Part shown: positions 30,216 through 42,300 of the stretch, piece after piece
Position numbering within the stretch: position 1 is the stretch's first letter
How the letters are laid out: every line of letters starts with the position of its first letter
DNA from: Drosophila persimilis
Lineage: Eukaryota; Arthropoda; Insecta; Diptera; Drosophilidae
Direction of reading: 5' to 3'
DNA: 64,000 nucleotides
Assembly: GCF_003286085.1 (NCBI RefSeq)
Contig: NW_020825442.1
Location: forward strand, 248,001 to 312,000
Made by a program: the position numbers and the translations under genes
The notes under the pieces: generated by a model
Seen by the model: only the letters and a program-made list of their open reading frames with translations
What the model was told of the DNA's origin: nothing
The model's database searches: none

Positions 30216-31539
30216 AAAGCGTGCTCGACATGGTCGTCACCTGGAACACGCGCGACAACACCAACGAATCGATCTGCGAGTTCGGCATCGAGGGACTACA
30301 GCGACTGGCAAAGGCGCCGCAAGGACCCACAGCCTTTGTGGATGGCGGACCCAAGAAGGCCACACAGTACATCCATCGCGTGAGTATCCCCCGATGTGCC
30401 ACACACACACGCACACAAACACTCACACACTAACGCAGGTGACGCTGACGAATCTGGAGCCGAATAGCACGTACCGCTACCATTGTGGCAGCCAGCTGGG
30501 CTGGTCAGCCACCTACTGGTTCCGTACGCAGTTCAGCCACAGCGACTGGTCGCCCTCGCTGGCCATCTACGGGGACATGGGTGTGGTGAATGCCGCCTCA
30601 TTGCCGGCCCTGCAGCGGGAGACGCAGCGGGGCATGTACGATGCCGTCATCCATGTAGGCGACTTTGCCTACGACATGTGCAACGAGAACGGGGAGGTGG
30701 GCGACGAGTTCATGCGCCAGGTGGAGACAGTGGCCGCCTATGTACCGTACATGGTCTGCGTGGGCAATCACGAGGAGAAGTAGTAAGTGGATATGCTCGG
30801 TCAGATGCAGAGCAGATTAATCCCCATCCATCGCTGCAGCAACTTCTCGCACTACATCAACCGGTTTAGCATGCCGGGCGGATCGGAGAATATGTTCTAC
30901 AGCTTCGACATGGGACCAGTGCACTTTATAGGCTTCAGCACGGAGTTCTACTACTTCACACAGTTCGGTCTTAAGCAGATCGTGATGCAGTACGACTGGC
31001 TGGAGAGGGACCTGATCGAGGCGAATCGGCCGGAGAACCGCCAGAAGCGTCCGTGGATCATCACCTTCGGCCATCGTCCCATGTACTGTAGCAATGCCAA
31101 CAGTGATGACTGCACCAATCACGAGACCGTCGTACGTAAGGGTCTGCCCTTTCTAGAAATGTTCGGCCTGGAGCCGCTCTTCTACAAGTACGGCGTGGAC
31201 GTGGAGCTGTGGGCCCACGAGCATTGCTACGAGCGGATGTGGCCCATGTACAACTATACGGTGTACAATGGCTCGCTGGCCGAGCCGTATGTGAACCCCG
31301 GTGCACCCATTCACATTATTTCGGGGGCTGCTGGTAACCATGAGGGCCGCGAACCCTTCCTCGAGCGCATGCCACCCTGGAGCGCTTTCCACAGCCAGGA
31401 CTTTGGATATCTGCGTCTGCAGGCCCACAACCGCACCCACCTGTACTTTGAACAGGTATCGGATGACAAGAAGGGCGAGGTCATCGATCACTTCTGGGTG
31501 GTCAAGGACAAGCACGGCGCCTACGGGTCTGATCTGTGA
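30216..31539 (+). CDS. purple acid phosphatase body 2
   Basis: Exons 30216-30379, 30439-30782 and 30840-31539. Joined to the leader exon at 26650-26800 they give 452 residues in frame. Starts ESVLDMVVTWNTRDNTNES. Core blocks are all present: IYGDMG, HVGDFAYDM, VGNHEEKY, FGHRPMYCSN and WAHEHCYERMWP. Intron positions and phases match body 1 exactly, so the bodies arose by tandem duplication. No ATG with a signal peptide lies upstream within the spacer. AATAAA at 31773-31778 can end this transcript. Confidence 0.9.
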
Positions 31540-32840
31540 TTTGATCTCTGCTATAGCTGGAATCTTTGTGATAACTCCCACAAATTTTACACAAGATATT
31601 TTAAAGGTTTCTAAATAGTGTTTTTTATTTTTGTAACAACGAAATATATATGTATATGTATGTATGTATATGTATCTGTATTAGCACCAACTATAACTGT
31701 CACAATCTAATTATATACCTATCTATGTACCATTTTATCATATGTAATCTCTTTTTATACGATGTATGTACAAATAAAACAAGAACTAAACCAATATTCG
31801 GAATCGGAAGAAATCTAACTTTTGAACCAACCTTGCTGATGCGCATGAGATCTTAAGGAAGCTAGTCGTCCTTACTGAGTGGTGCGAAATGGTTGAATGT
31901 TACAAGGACAAACTTCAGATACCTTCTTTTTGTCCTTACAAATTTCGAATATTTCAATAAAATAACGCTCAAAAATTATCCAATCCTCGAGAAAATGTAT
32001 TCATTTATCGGATATAATTATTTGTCTCATAATGGAATCGAAATTGAATAGATTCGAAGTAAACTACAATTTTATTGTTCCGCTAAACTTAATAATACTT
32101 AATTAATAATAATACTAATATATGGGCATTTCCACTTTTGCATTTTTCTGTGCATTTTTTTTAAAGATATTTGCATATTTTGGAGAGACTTTTTGGAAGA
32201 ACCTGAATCATAAATCATCTTTCTTATGGAAGATATGTAAGGGAAACATGGTTATTAAACTACCACAAACTGATTTTAATAGCTAATAAAATGATACATA
32301 TGTCAATTGGTAAAATTAGTTAAGTTTATCGGGACAGAATTGTATGGAAATGTGTTTTTATAGACTTTTAATTTGTTGGCCTTTCCATTGAAATGCCCAT
32401 ATATACTATGCGGATGTTCAAGAATACGTTCACAAGTTGACTTATTATAGACCATGCTATGAATACTTATAAACTATTTGAATGTACACTATGACTATGA
32501 AGACAGCACGATCCGATCCAGTACAAGACGAATCAAGTGTTAGATCAAGACCAATCGGGAAGGCCTTTAGTGCGAGAACAGCTTATGTGTTGCTGCTAAC
32601 AAAACAAAAAAAAGAGCGAGATAAATAGAGGGGAGCAACAATCTTTCGGTACAGTGGGCACCGCGATTAGCGAACAATAATATAGATTTACTTAAGTCTG
32701 AGCCACTGCCTAATAAGTAGGCAATATCTATACGAACACGTCTAGGTATTTATACTAAGCAGCATCTACCATTAGTTACCTTCCCTCTCGTTTTTAATTG
32801 AATTCCAACCAAAAACCACACTCTTGCCATTGCATTGCAG
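31540..32840 (+). other. spacer between phosphatase bodies 2 and 3
   Basis: 1.3 kb, AT-rich, non-coding. It carries the poly(A) signal of body 2 (31773) and a pair of 14-bp inverted repeats (32119-32132 and 32390-32403, TATATGGGCATTTC) about 285 bp apart end to end, possibly an old MITE. Confidence 0.45.
32119..32403. repeat. possible small inverted-repeat element
   Basis: TATATGGGCATTTC at 32119-32132 is mirrored at 32390-32403. The enclosed sequence is AT-rich and non-coding. No clear target duplication beyond TA is visible, so this is tentative. Confidence 0.3.
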
Positions 32841-34955
32841 ACAGCCTGAGGGACATCACGGTGACCTGGTCGACGCGCAGCTCTCCCAACGCCTCGCTGG
32901 TGAACTACGCGCGGAATTACGCCAAGGAAAAGCTGATCGTGGTGAAAGGCACCTGGCAGCGCTTCGTGGACGGCGGCCACAAAGCTCGCCAGCAGTACGT
33001 GCACAATGTGATACTCAGGGATCTGGAGCCGGACACCCGGTACGAGTACAGCTGCGGCAGTGAGCTGGGCTGGTCGCCGGTGTTCAGCTTTAAGACGCCG
33101 CCCGCGGACGAGAACTGGTCGCCATCGCTGGCCATTTTCGGGGACATGGGCAACGAGAATGCCCAGTCACTGGGCCGGCTACAGCAGGATACGGAGCGGG
33201 GGATGTACGATGCCATCATCCATGTGGGTGACTTTGCCTACGACATGGACACGGACAATGCGGCCGTGGGCGATGCCTTCATGCGCCAAATCGAGACAGT
33301 GTCGGCCTACGTGCCCTATATGGTCTGTCCGGGCAACCACGAGGAGAAGTAGTAAGTGGGCCAGTGGCCTGTACATACCTCTCTATGTTATCGGAGGAAC
33401 CCATCCTAATCTTCTTTGGTTTTTGGTTTGTCTTGCAGCAACTTCTCGAACTATCGTGCGCGATTCAACATGCCCGGAGAGACGGACAGCCTGTGGTACA
33501 GCTTTGATCTGGGTCCCGTGCACTTTGTCTCCTTCTCGACCGAGGTCTACTACTTCCTCAACTATGGCGTCAAACTGCTGACGAAACAGTTCGACTGGCT
33601 GGAGCGCGACCTGGCCCAGGCCAATCTGCCCGAGAATCGCGCTAAACGACCCTGGATCATTACGTACGGCCACCGTCCGATGTATTGCAGCGACGAAAAG
33701 GAGTACGACTGCGACGGCAAACTAGAGACGTACATCCGCCAGGGCCTGCCCCTAATCAAATGGTTCGGCCTCGAAGATCTCTTCTATAAGCACGGCGTCG
33801 ACGTGGAGATTTTCGCCCACGAGCACTTCTACACGCGTCTTTGGCCAATCTACGACTTTAAGGTCCACAACGGCAGTGTGCAGCAGCCATACACGAATCC
33901 CAAGGCACCCATTCATATCATTACCGGCTCGGCCGGCTGCAAGGAGGAGCGCGAACCATTCTCCAATGATCTGCCCGCATGGAACGCCTTCCACAGCAAC
34001 GTATGTCAAAAATCCAATAATGCTTGGTAAAACCACTTCAAAATGGGATTCAGTTAGGCATCTTTAGGTCGACCGTCGGAACTGGATGGCCGGATTTTTT
34101 TCATCATTCTATATCCTATCCCAAAGTCTATTGGGCAGATGCTTTTAAAGCATTATCTTATTTTCAACGTGCATAAATGTATGTATATAGTAGAGGTCTG
34201 ATTGAGCAATGCTCAAATGAAGGGAGTAAAATAGTATCGCAGACTCTGAAGCACTGCTTTGCTGTGTGTAAGGTGAAGAAGAAAGAAAAGCAATGAAATA
34301 ATACACAAAGTGTATAAATGCTTCGGCTATGCCAATTCTTTCATTTCGTTTTGGGCACTATGGATTGAATAACCATATAGGCCTGTCTGTTTGTATGTTT
34401 TCTTTCTATTATTTGTAGGTTGAAAGCTTTATACAAATATCGAATCTACATATGTACATATGACGAAGGTGGTTGATGTGACAGACAGACATGTATGCTT
34501 CTTAAATAGCCCTTGATTTGGGGATCTATTTTGGGATAGACCTTAGAAGAGCATGATTGGGATATATTTTTGATGTTTCCTTTCCAACTTCACAGCATAT
34601 ACAAGAGTCATTTCAATTTCTGCCCTTTGTAGATATCTCCGGTATAAGAAAACTTTTTTATAGCTTTTTTATGCAATTAATTCGGAATTTGCTGATCGTT
34701 TTAGATCAGTAGAGGGTTAAGAGATTGAATTATTTGACAACAAACTATCTACTCAATATGTTGAGGCCATCTTCTGGAGGAAATAATTGTTAATAATTTT
34801 GTTTGGTCCCTTTTTTTCAGGATTATGGCTATACCCGCCTCAAGGCGCACAATGGCACCCATCTGCACTTTGAGCAGGTATCCGACGACAAGGACGGCGA
34901 CATTGTGGACTCCTTCTGGGTGATCAAGGATAATCATGGCTCCTATGGCCTTTAA
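32841..34955 (+). CDS. purple acid phosphatase body 3
   Basis: Exons 32841-33351, 33439-34000 and 34821-34955. Joined to the leader exon they give 452 residues in frame. Starts DSLRDITVTWSTRSSPNAS. Core blocks: IFGDMG, HVGDFAYDMD, PGNHEEKY, YGHRPMYCSD and FAHEHFYTRLWP, where bodies 1 and 2 have HEHxYER. The intron that splits the N-terminal domain in bodies 1 and 2 is absent, and a new 820-nt intron (34001-34820) interrupts the C-terminus before DYGYTRLKAHNGTH. AATAAA is at 35095-35100. Reading through the donor at 34001 would truncate the protein soon after FHSN. Confidence 0.9.
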
Positions 34956-35224
34956 CCTTCTTCTTCTGCTTTCTGCTTCCACCCAATCAAATTAATTGAC
35001 TTTACTGATCTGTACTCTTTCGATACCCTGGAAAATGATCTGACATTAGTTATCGTGATCGTGGCTACTTATGTTTTTTATGCATTTTTTTTTAAATAAA
35101 AATTAAGTTAGAAAAAAAGTTGAAGACAAAAAAAAAGAGAAGTAAATTCCACTAAGCTTAGATGTCGAACGTTGGGTTGGGCGAGGATGAACGGATGGAT
35201 GTCGGATGCCGGGGATATACCATC
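34956..35224. other. convergent 3' region
   Basis: A short tail-to-tail interval between phosphatase body 3 (+) and the Gly/Tyr-rich gene (-), containing the body 3 poly(A) signal and A-runs. No gene seen. Confidence 0.4.
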
Positions 35225-36184
35225 CTAGTAGACGGTGCCTGAGATTCCCGCTCCATAGTTGTAGCCGGAACCGATGGGCGGCACCCCACCGGCCAGTGCG
35301 CCCAGGCCACCGCCCACTACGCTGTTGCCGTAGTTGCTAGTGTAGTAGCTGGAGGGATAGCCGCCGGCTCCGAAGCGGGTGTTGTAGTAGGGATAGCCAG
35401 TGCCGGTGCCGATACCGCTGCCCAGGCGCCCATTGTAGTACGACGACAACGCATAGGGATTCGAGTTGTAGGAGCCGTAGCCGCCGACGCCGCCCAAGCT
35501 GGAGCCGTAGCCACCCAGACTGGAACCGTAGCCGCCCAGGCTTGAACCGTAGCCTCCCAGGCTGGAACCGTAGCCGCCTAAGGCAGATCCATAGCCGCCC
35601 AGCGCGGAGCCGTAGCCCCCGTATCCCGCAACTGCAGAGCCATCTGTGCGGAACAAAAAAACAAAAGAGGTGTTAATCACTCTGGAATAGGCCGAGCCGA
35701 ACCTCCGAAGAGAGCTGGGGACTCCATGTTGCGCTCACCCTCACCTAGGCCACCCAGCGACCGGGAGCTGTACGGATTGTAGTAGCTGTCCACGCCCAGT
35801 CCGGCGCCAACGCCCACGCCACTGCCATAGCCAGCCGCTCCATAGGCTCCACCATAGCCCGCTCCCAGGGGACTTCCGTACCCTCCGCCATAGCCAGAAT
35901 AGCCGCCGTAGCCACCGTAGCCACCGTAACCACCAACATAGCGCTTCTCCTGCTTCTTCTCCTGCAGCGGGGCATAGCTGCTGGCCGCGCTCACCTGATC
36001 CTCGGCTAGTGGTCCTTCTGCAGCCGGCTCTACCGCCGCCGTGTCCTCGGCCCAGACGCTCAGCACCAGGCTGGCAACTACCAGAACGAACTGCAAAATC
36101 AATCAATCAGGTTTAGATCCCATAGGTTGTGTAATCCTAGCCAGCTCCTGGCTTGAGTCTCCGCCGCCTTACAAAGCACTTCAT
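35225..36184 (-). CDS. secreted Gly/Tyr-rich structural protein
   Basis: Three exons, 36184-36173, 36090-35745 and 35643-35225, give 258 residues. The first exon codes for only MKCF. With exon 2 it makes a signal peptide (MKCFFVLVVASLVLSVWAED). An acidic propeptide-like stretch follows, with a dibasic site (QEKKQEKRY), then GGYGGYGG repeats and in exon 3 about six GGYGS(A/S)L repeats of 7 residues. The composition matches insect cuticle, chorion or silk-like secreted proteins. No chitin-binding Rebers-Riddiford motif is visible, so the exact role is open. Confidence 0.82.
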
Positions 36185-36293
36185 GTTGTGGACGCCTGTG
36201 GGTGTGTGGTCTGGAACTGTTTACTGGATCTGGCTACTGCGCACGCGCCACTTGACACTTGTCTAATGATCCGAATGCCGCCCCAGCACTCGC

Positions 36294-36300
36294 TTTTATA
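36294..36300 (-). promoter_or_regulatory. TATA box of the Gly/Tyr-rich gene
   Basis: TATAAAAGCG on the minus strand about 110 bp upstream of the start codon, consistent with a strongly regulated tissue-specific gene. Confidence 0.55.
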
Positions 36301-39300
36301 CACAACGGATTGGGCCCAAGCTTGTGGCTCTCTCTCCTTCTCTCTCTGTTGCCAGCTTACCTTTTGGTCGAGAGGTGGGTGAGAGAGCTATGAAGTTGGA
36401 GCAGCACGAGTGCCTCTGATCTACCTCTATTTCTCAGGGGAATGACACGAGCCAAGCTCTGATCAAGTGAATGTCTTTCTGCGGGGGTATCTTGACAGGA
36501 TGTTCTTTCACGGATTCACCTAGGAATATGTTGATCAAGTCTTTCTCATCAGATAGGATTCAAAAGTAGATATTCATAGATGAGTGGATAAAAAGAAAGA
36601 GATTTTCGGTAGGTCCCATTCGACTCCATACAAATACAAGATTAATTCTTAAGGAAATGGAGAATTCAATTTCTAAATAATGTTGGATGTATTTCTAAGG
36701 TTATCAAATGATATGCTCTTACTTGATGGGACTGCAGACATTATCAGTGGATGGTATTAAATATTCCTTCTATCCAATAAAGTCCCAAAAACTTTCCATG
36801 GAGAGAGCGTTTCTTATGATACTTTTGCTGTATCACCTGTATTATCAACGCTCTATCGATCCACCCCGAGACAGAGTCTCAGCTGCTACTATTGGACAAT
36901 CCCCAATCATAAATATTTCTATGCAGCCGATCAAGAAAGGTATACTAAGGTAAGCCATAGGTCGACCTCTTAGTAAAACTTCTAGCCCAGAACAATTGAT
37001 CTACATATGACAGGGTGTGTGGTGGGGGGGAGACACCATCATTATCAATATTCCCACGATCTGGGTATCAATTATCCCCCACTTCAGTCGGCAGGGGCTA
37101 TAACAATGATGACAAATGCTAATTGAATCATTAACTTGACCCTGGGCCAACTAATTGCCCAACATAAAACACAAAATACTCGTAGTCGTGGCAAAAACAA
37201 ACCGCAACAAAATGATTCAGGCCAAAAACACCGCTCGTAGTACTTACTCGTACATATATCCAGTGCAGTGCAGGCCAGCGATTTAGTTAGATAAAATATT
37301 GGGGCTAGTACTTCGTACGTGAGTCATTGAAAGTGCTTCAAATCAGTTCGCACTGGGGCTGGATGGGGGATTTTCACTTTCCAGGTCTTTGTTTAGCCAC
37401 TCAAATCTCGGATATCGGCGGGTATCTAGGTATCGGAGTACTACAAACTACTTACCAGAAAAGAGAAACCCAAGCGGATCTGGTTTTTTTTTTGTTTTTG
37501 GCAACAAAGGAGGTACTTGTTACCAACTATCGTCTTGACGTTCGAGGGCAGACATAGGCCTGGCTGGGGGTAAGTGTCCACATAATGTCCCCCCTCATTT
37601 TCGGGTCTCCAGAGGTGACTCATTTTTAAAATGTAACGGTCTGGAATCATAAAAATAAATTGAAATGGAGATGGAGATGGAGTTGGAGTTGGGGATGAGA
37701 TAAGTGTTCCGAGAACTTCTCATAGGTAGTCCATGTAGCCAAAATATGGTTAAAGTTGATCCATTTGTCCTAGCTATGTGTTTTTTCCTCCATATATACT
37801 ATGTGCTATCTTTAGCACATCTATGCTCCCATCCCGCCCACGCACATGTGAATTCTCCGAGAATGGAAAAAAACAACATACATTGCGTGTGCATGAGTAT
37901 CGCTGATAAATATATCCTTTAGAATATCCATTCCACTATCTAAACATATATATACCTTATATTCTATCTGGACCATTGAAGGGTACCTTTGATTCTACCA
38001 GCTGAAATAATAATCTCTCCCCCTCTTTAGTTATAGATACAGATACAGATACGTGTGTCAAAAGCGATAGTCATCATCCACAGATACATGCCAGAGTCAG
38101 AGTTGTGGCTGTCGATCTCGATGCGGCTGCCGCCTCTCCCCATATGAGTGGAACAACATTGTTCTTCATGCCGGGCATGTGAAAAGTGTTAACCAAGTAA
38201 CTGGGAGCCGACTCTCAGGCCCGGCCCAACCCGGCCCGGACCGGCGATGACACGACTTGGCCATGGCTACGTGTGCACATGGGCCTGAGAGTGGCCTGAG
38301 AGTTTTTGGCTCCAACTCTGCGACTGCCACTGAGACAATGATTCTTTAATGCCGAGGCCTAAAAGCTTATTACACAGACACCAGCTGCCAAGGCAGAGCC
38401 AAGGCACCATTTCACAGAAAGCATGCAGCGTATACGTAATGCTCATGGAGGTGGAGGAGCGTAGCATCGAATGGGGTGGAGAAGCTGGGAAAGATGGGGG
38501 CGTTAACACATTTCGATGTTCTAATTTGCAAAACCAAATCACGCTCAACAGCAACAGCAACAGCCGCGGAGGCAGCCAGCAGCAGCAGCAGCAGCCACAG
38601 CAATGTTGCATCATTGCACGCCCCCCAATTATATTTACAAATAGATTTAATTATAATTGAACAACAGAAAGTGCTCGTAAGACGAGAGCAAAACCGCAGG
38701 CCAAGTGCACCGCCCCGGTGCCCGGGCAAATGAAGCAGCAAATTATGATGATGATGATCAGCGTGGGGAGTGGGCCTGGGCTTGGTGGGAGGTAGCCCAC
38801 AACAGAGTACAACGAATCTCGAGTCTCAAGAGGGAACAATGAATGCGACAACGACAACACAGCGAAACAAAACAAAACAAAACAAAACAAAACGAAATGA
38901 AACCATGGCCTTTTCCGTTGAACTTGCACTTTGCATAATTGCATACTGCCAAGACCATTGGCCAAGACCAAGAATACTTCACACGATTATCCATGTGCAC
39001 CGTGCGAACCCCTGCTCGGCCCAAGACCAAGTCCAAGTCCAAGCCCATGCCAACGCAAAGATCCCTTACTCACATATGACATTATAAGCTGTTTGAAGCT
39101 GAAGTTCGAGGAGGATGGAACAGGACCAGGAGCATAATGGATTAACAGGAGAATGCAAAAGACAATGGTTAGAGGATCCCTAAGAAATAAAAAGCTACGT
39201 TTACCTGGAGAAAACCATTGAAAGACAGATTGAGGATGAAAGAACAGATACAAATTACTACAGGACGTTCTAGAATCAGTCCATAAACACTCTATGCAAC

Positions 39301-42300
39301 AATTATCTATTAGGATAAGATGCTAAGATGACAAGAAGATACATCAATGCACAATAATCGGTTTATTCGGCTAAAAATGTTCGAATCGGAATGAGATTTG
39401 TTTCTGTTGGCTTCACGTTGAATGGTATGACAAATGGGTACAAGGCTTGTATGTATAGAGATTTGGCTAATTATGATACATTGAATCATAGGTTGACACG
39501 CATATTTTAGTGCGTTTTTGTGCGTTGACAGCAGCAGAACGGAACAATGTACTGGTGAGCGGCAGCGCTGCAGCAGAACACTACCCAATGCACTGCGCGT
39601 AGGACGCTGCCGGGCCCTGCATTAATTGATACTGCAGAGCTCCGACCCTATCTTGTCCTAAAGCCATTCCGGCACTGTTTAGCTTATTTCACACCACACA
39701 ATTTAAGCTTCTTCCAACCACACAAATCGGTCAACTATAACAGCCCCTTTACTAGATCCTGGCGCTGGATATGGTATTCGTATGGAAAAGGCGACAGGGG
39801 ACAGCAAAGGGAGACCAGCACAGAGATGTTTGGCATAAAACAAAGGAAAAGGAAATAAGAATCAAACTTTGATCGCTGAATTCTTAGCGACTGTCATCTT
39901 TTTTGATGGTAGTCTATCTTTACCGTGATGTTTCTTTACAATATCTTTATTCCTATTGATTACGTGATGATCTTGGTCTTAAAAGATTTCTGCTTACTTT
40001 GTTACAGACTCCTTACGGATTCTTTACCTAAACCTTCCTTTTTAATCCTTCCATTCTTGGTTAATCGTAAAAAAAGCCTGGTGTGATCAACGGTTGACGT
40101 ATACATATAGCCCTGGCTTGTTGAGACTCATAAGCGTCACTATTCATATTACATTCACCAGTAACTATATGGTACCCTTGCATTAATCGTTAATGCTCGA
40201 ATTATAATTTCCTATACCACATTATATCTACAACGAACTCCCCTTTCTCTTTTTAAAATACTAATATACAATGCCCGTAATTAAGTAGTATTAATATTTG
40301 TAATATTTCAGTATGCTTAGTAGTTAAGTTTTGTTCTAATTTTCCTCGATCATTAGTCTAATATCCTTTCTTTCTGCATGTACACGATCGGTTAAGTTAT
40401 ATGTGTCGCCCGGAACAGTCTTCGGTTTGATGCCTTATGATGCCACCTTATGATGCCCAGCCGTTGAACGTCAACTTCCCAACTTCTCGTAAGAAGTGCA
40501 CGAGACACAACACTAGATAGAGCAAAAAAATGTCAGTGAGAAAATATCTGTATCGATTTGTCAAGACTATATTGGAAGGAATAACAGATGGAAAAGGATG
40601 GATCAATGTGGGACAGATGAATTAATAGATAATGGAAGAAGAAATTTCACATATTGTTCAAGAGATTCAGGAGGAAGAAAAATAGAACTTCGAAAAGAAA
40701 AACTTTTTGTGCAAGGAAAACGCATAGAAAGGGATAATTTGTTGCCTACATCAGAGAGCGGAAAACCCGACTAGACTACTACACAAATCTTTATACTAGT
40801 AGACTTCTGCGTACCTCTGAGACGTGATTATGACTGTGACCCTCTTAAAAAATCACAAAGGATGGGAATACATAGTTCCATTGACGTAGTTCCAGCAATG
40901 AATCAACGCCGCATTGGATGTGACAAGTCTGTGAGTCACTCTTTTCGATGTTTAATGATGATCTCCTATCCCATCCCATTAATTAGGCGATGCCGATAGA
41001 GACCCAAACAATGAATAATTGAAGCCAGGTTGGGGCACAAATTGTGGGGCGGACAATGCCAGGGGCACTAGAGCACTTGGGCACACACAGGAGCAGATGC
41101 CAGACACCTAGATCAGTAGATCACCCGCCCGCAAAATGAAAAGAGATTGCATCAATTTGATTGCTGTAAAAAATATACGTATACACAAATATATATAGGA
41201 CTGTCTCTCCCGCTATATATATGTATGCATTCGTGTATATATCAATTTTATTAAGTCTTCTTCAAAAGTTATTTTGCCCAGAATCAGGTTCAGCTTCGGG
41301 CTTCCCTCACGATAGGGCAGGGCCACTCACCCCATCTCTAACTATTAAGTGTGTGATTTTTTGACTCTAGATCTTTTCACTTCATTCAATCTTTTTTTCT
41401 TTTAGTTTCGCTTTGATTATTCTTTTCTTTTTTGTACGATTTTTCATGTTTCTTTTTTCTTTTTCGATTTGTACAGAGGTTTGTGCTGAAAGAAAATTAG
41501 TTTAGGGTTTCATATATTCGATATTATCCTTTGAGTAAAATTAATCTAAATAATGCTGCTTTCCCTCTCGCTCTCGCTCTTGTTCTCGCTCTGAATCTCT
41601 ACGTTCCGGTTGAGCTCTGCTGCAGGTGCAGGTGTAGGTGTATTGGTGGTGGGGACAGAGCGAGTAGGCATCGGGCGAGCGGAGCGCAGAAGAGAAAAAG
41701 ATAGCGATAGAGTGTGTGAGTGAATATGAAAGGGATGGCTTGAGATTGTGTGTAGGGGTACAGTTACGCTTTCACTGGCGAGCAATTCTTGATGGACTGC
41801 AGGAGTGGGAGTAGGGGTATGGGATGAGGTTACAACAATTATAAACATAATTAGGTTACAAACTTTAACAAAAACAAAAAATCATTTTGCTAAAACTAAC
41901 TAAACAACAAAAATATCTAGGTGTGTGTGTCGTAGGTGTATGTATGCATATAGTAGATACGAGTATCTTAAAATTATAATAAATATACGATTAAGTTCGT
42001 GCAGACATCGGGGGTATGCAAAACACACACGCACACACGCATACGCACGGACACACTCACTTGACTAGTAGAGTAACATCGAGTTGTATGTCTGCCTACG
42101 TTCTTAACTATACAGAAGTGTATGGTATGGTAAGTACATGGATTGTATGAATAGATATGAATAGAGAGCTCTAATTGTAGGAAGCTGGTGAAATGTGTAG
42201 TGTGTTGGATAGATAGTGTATAGAAGGCCCCCACCCATCCCCCCTCCCCAAAAAGGCGACTTACAGCTAAGTAGATACATAAGAGTCACACGCAGACTGG

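Noticed and set aside
30133..30378. An independent start for phosphatase body 2 (MVCACACACMFEC...)
   Set aside because: This ATG reads the first body 2 exon in the wrong frame and has no signal peptide like the leader exon. The acceptor at 30216 gives the conserved frame.
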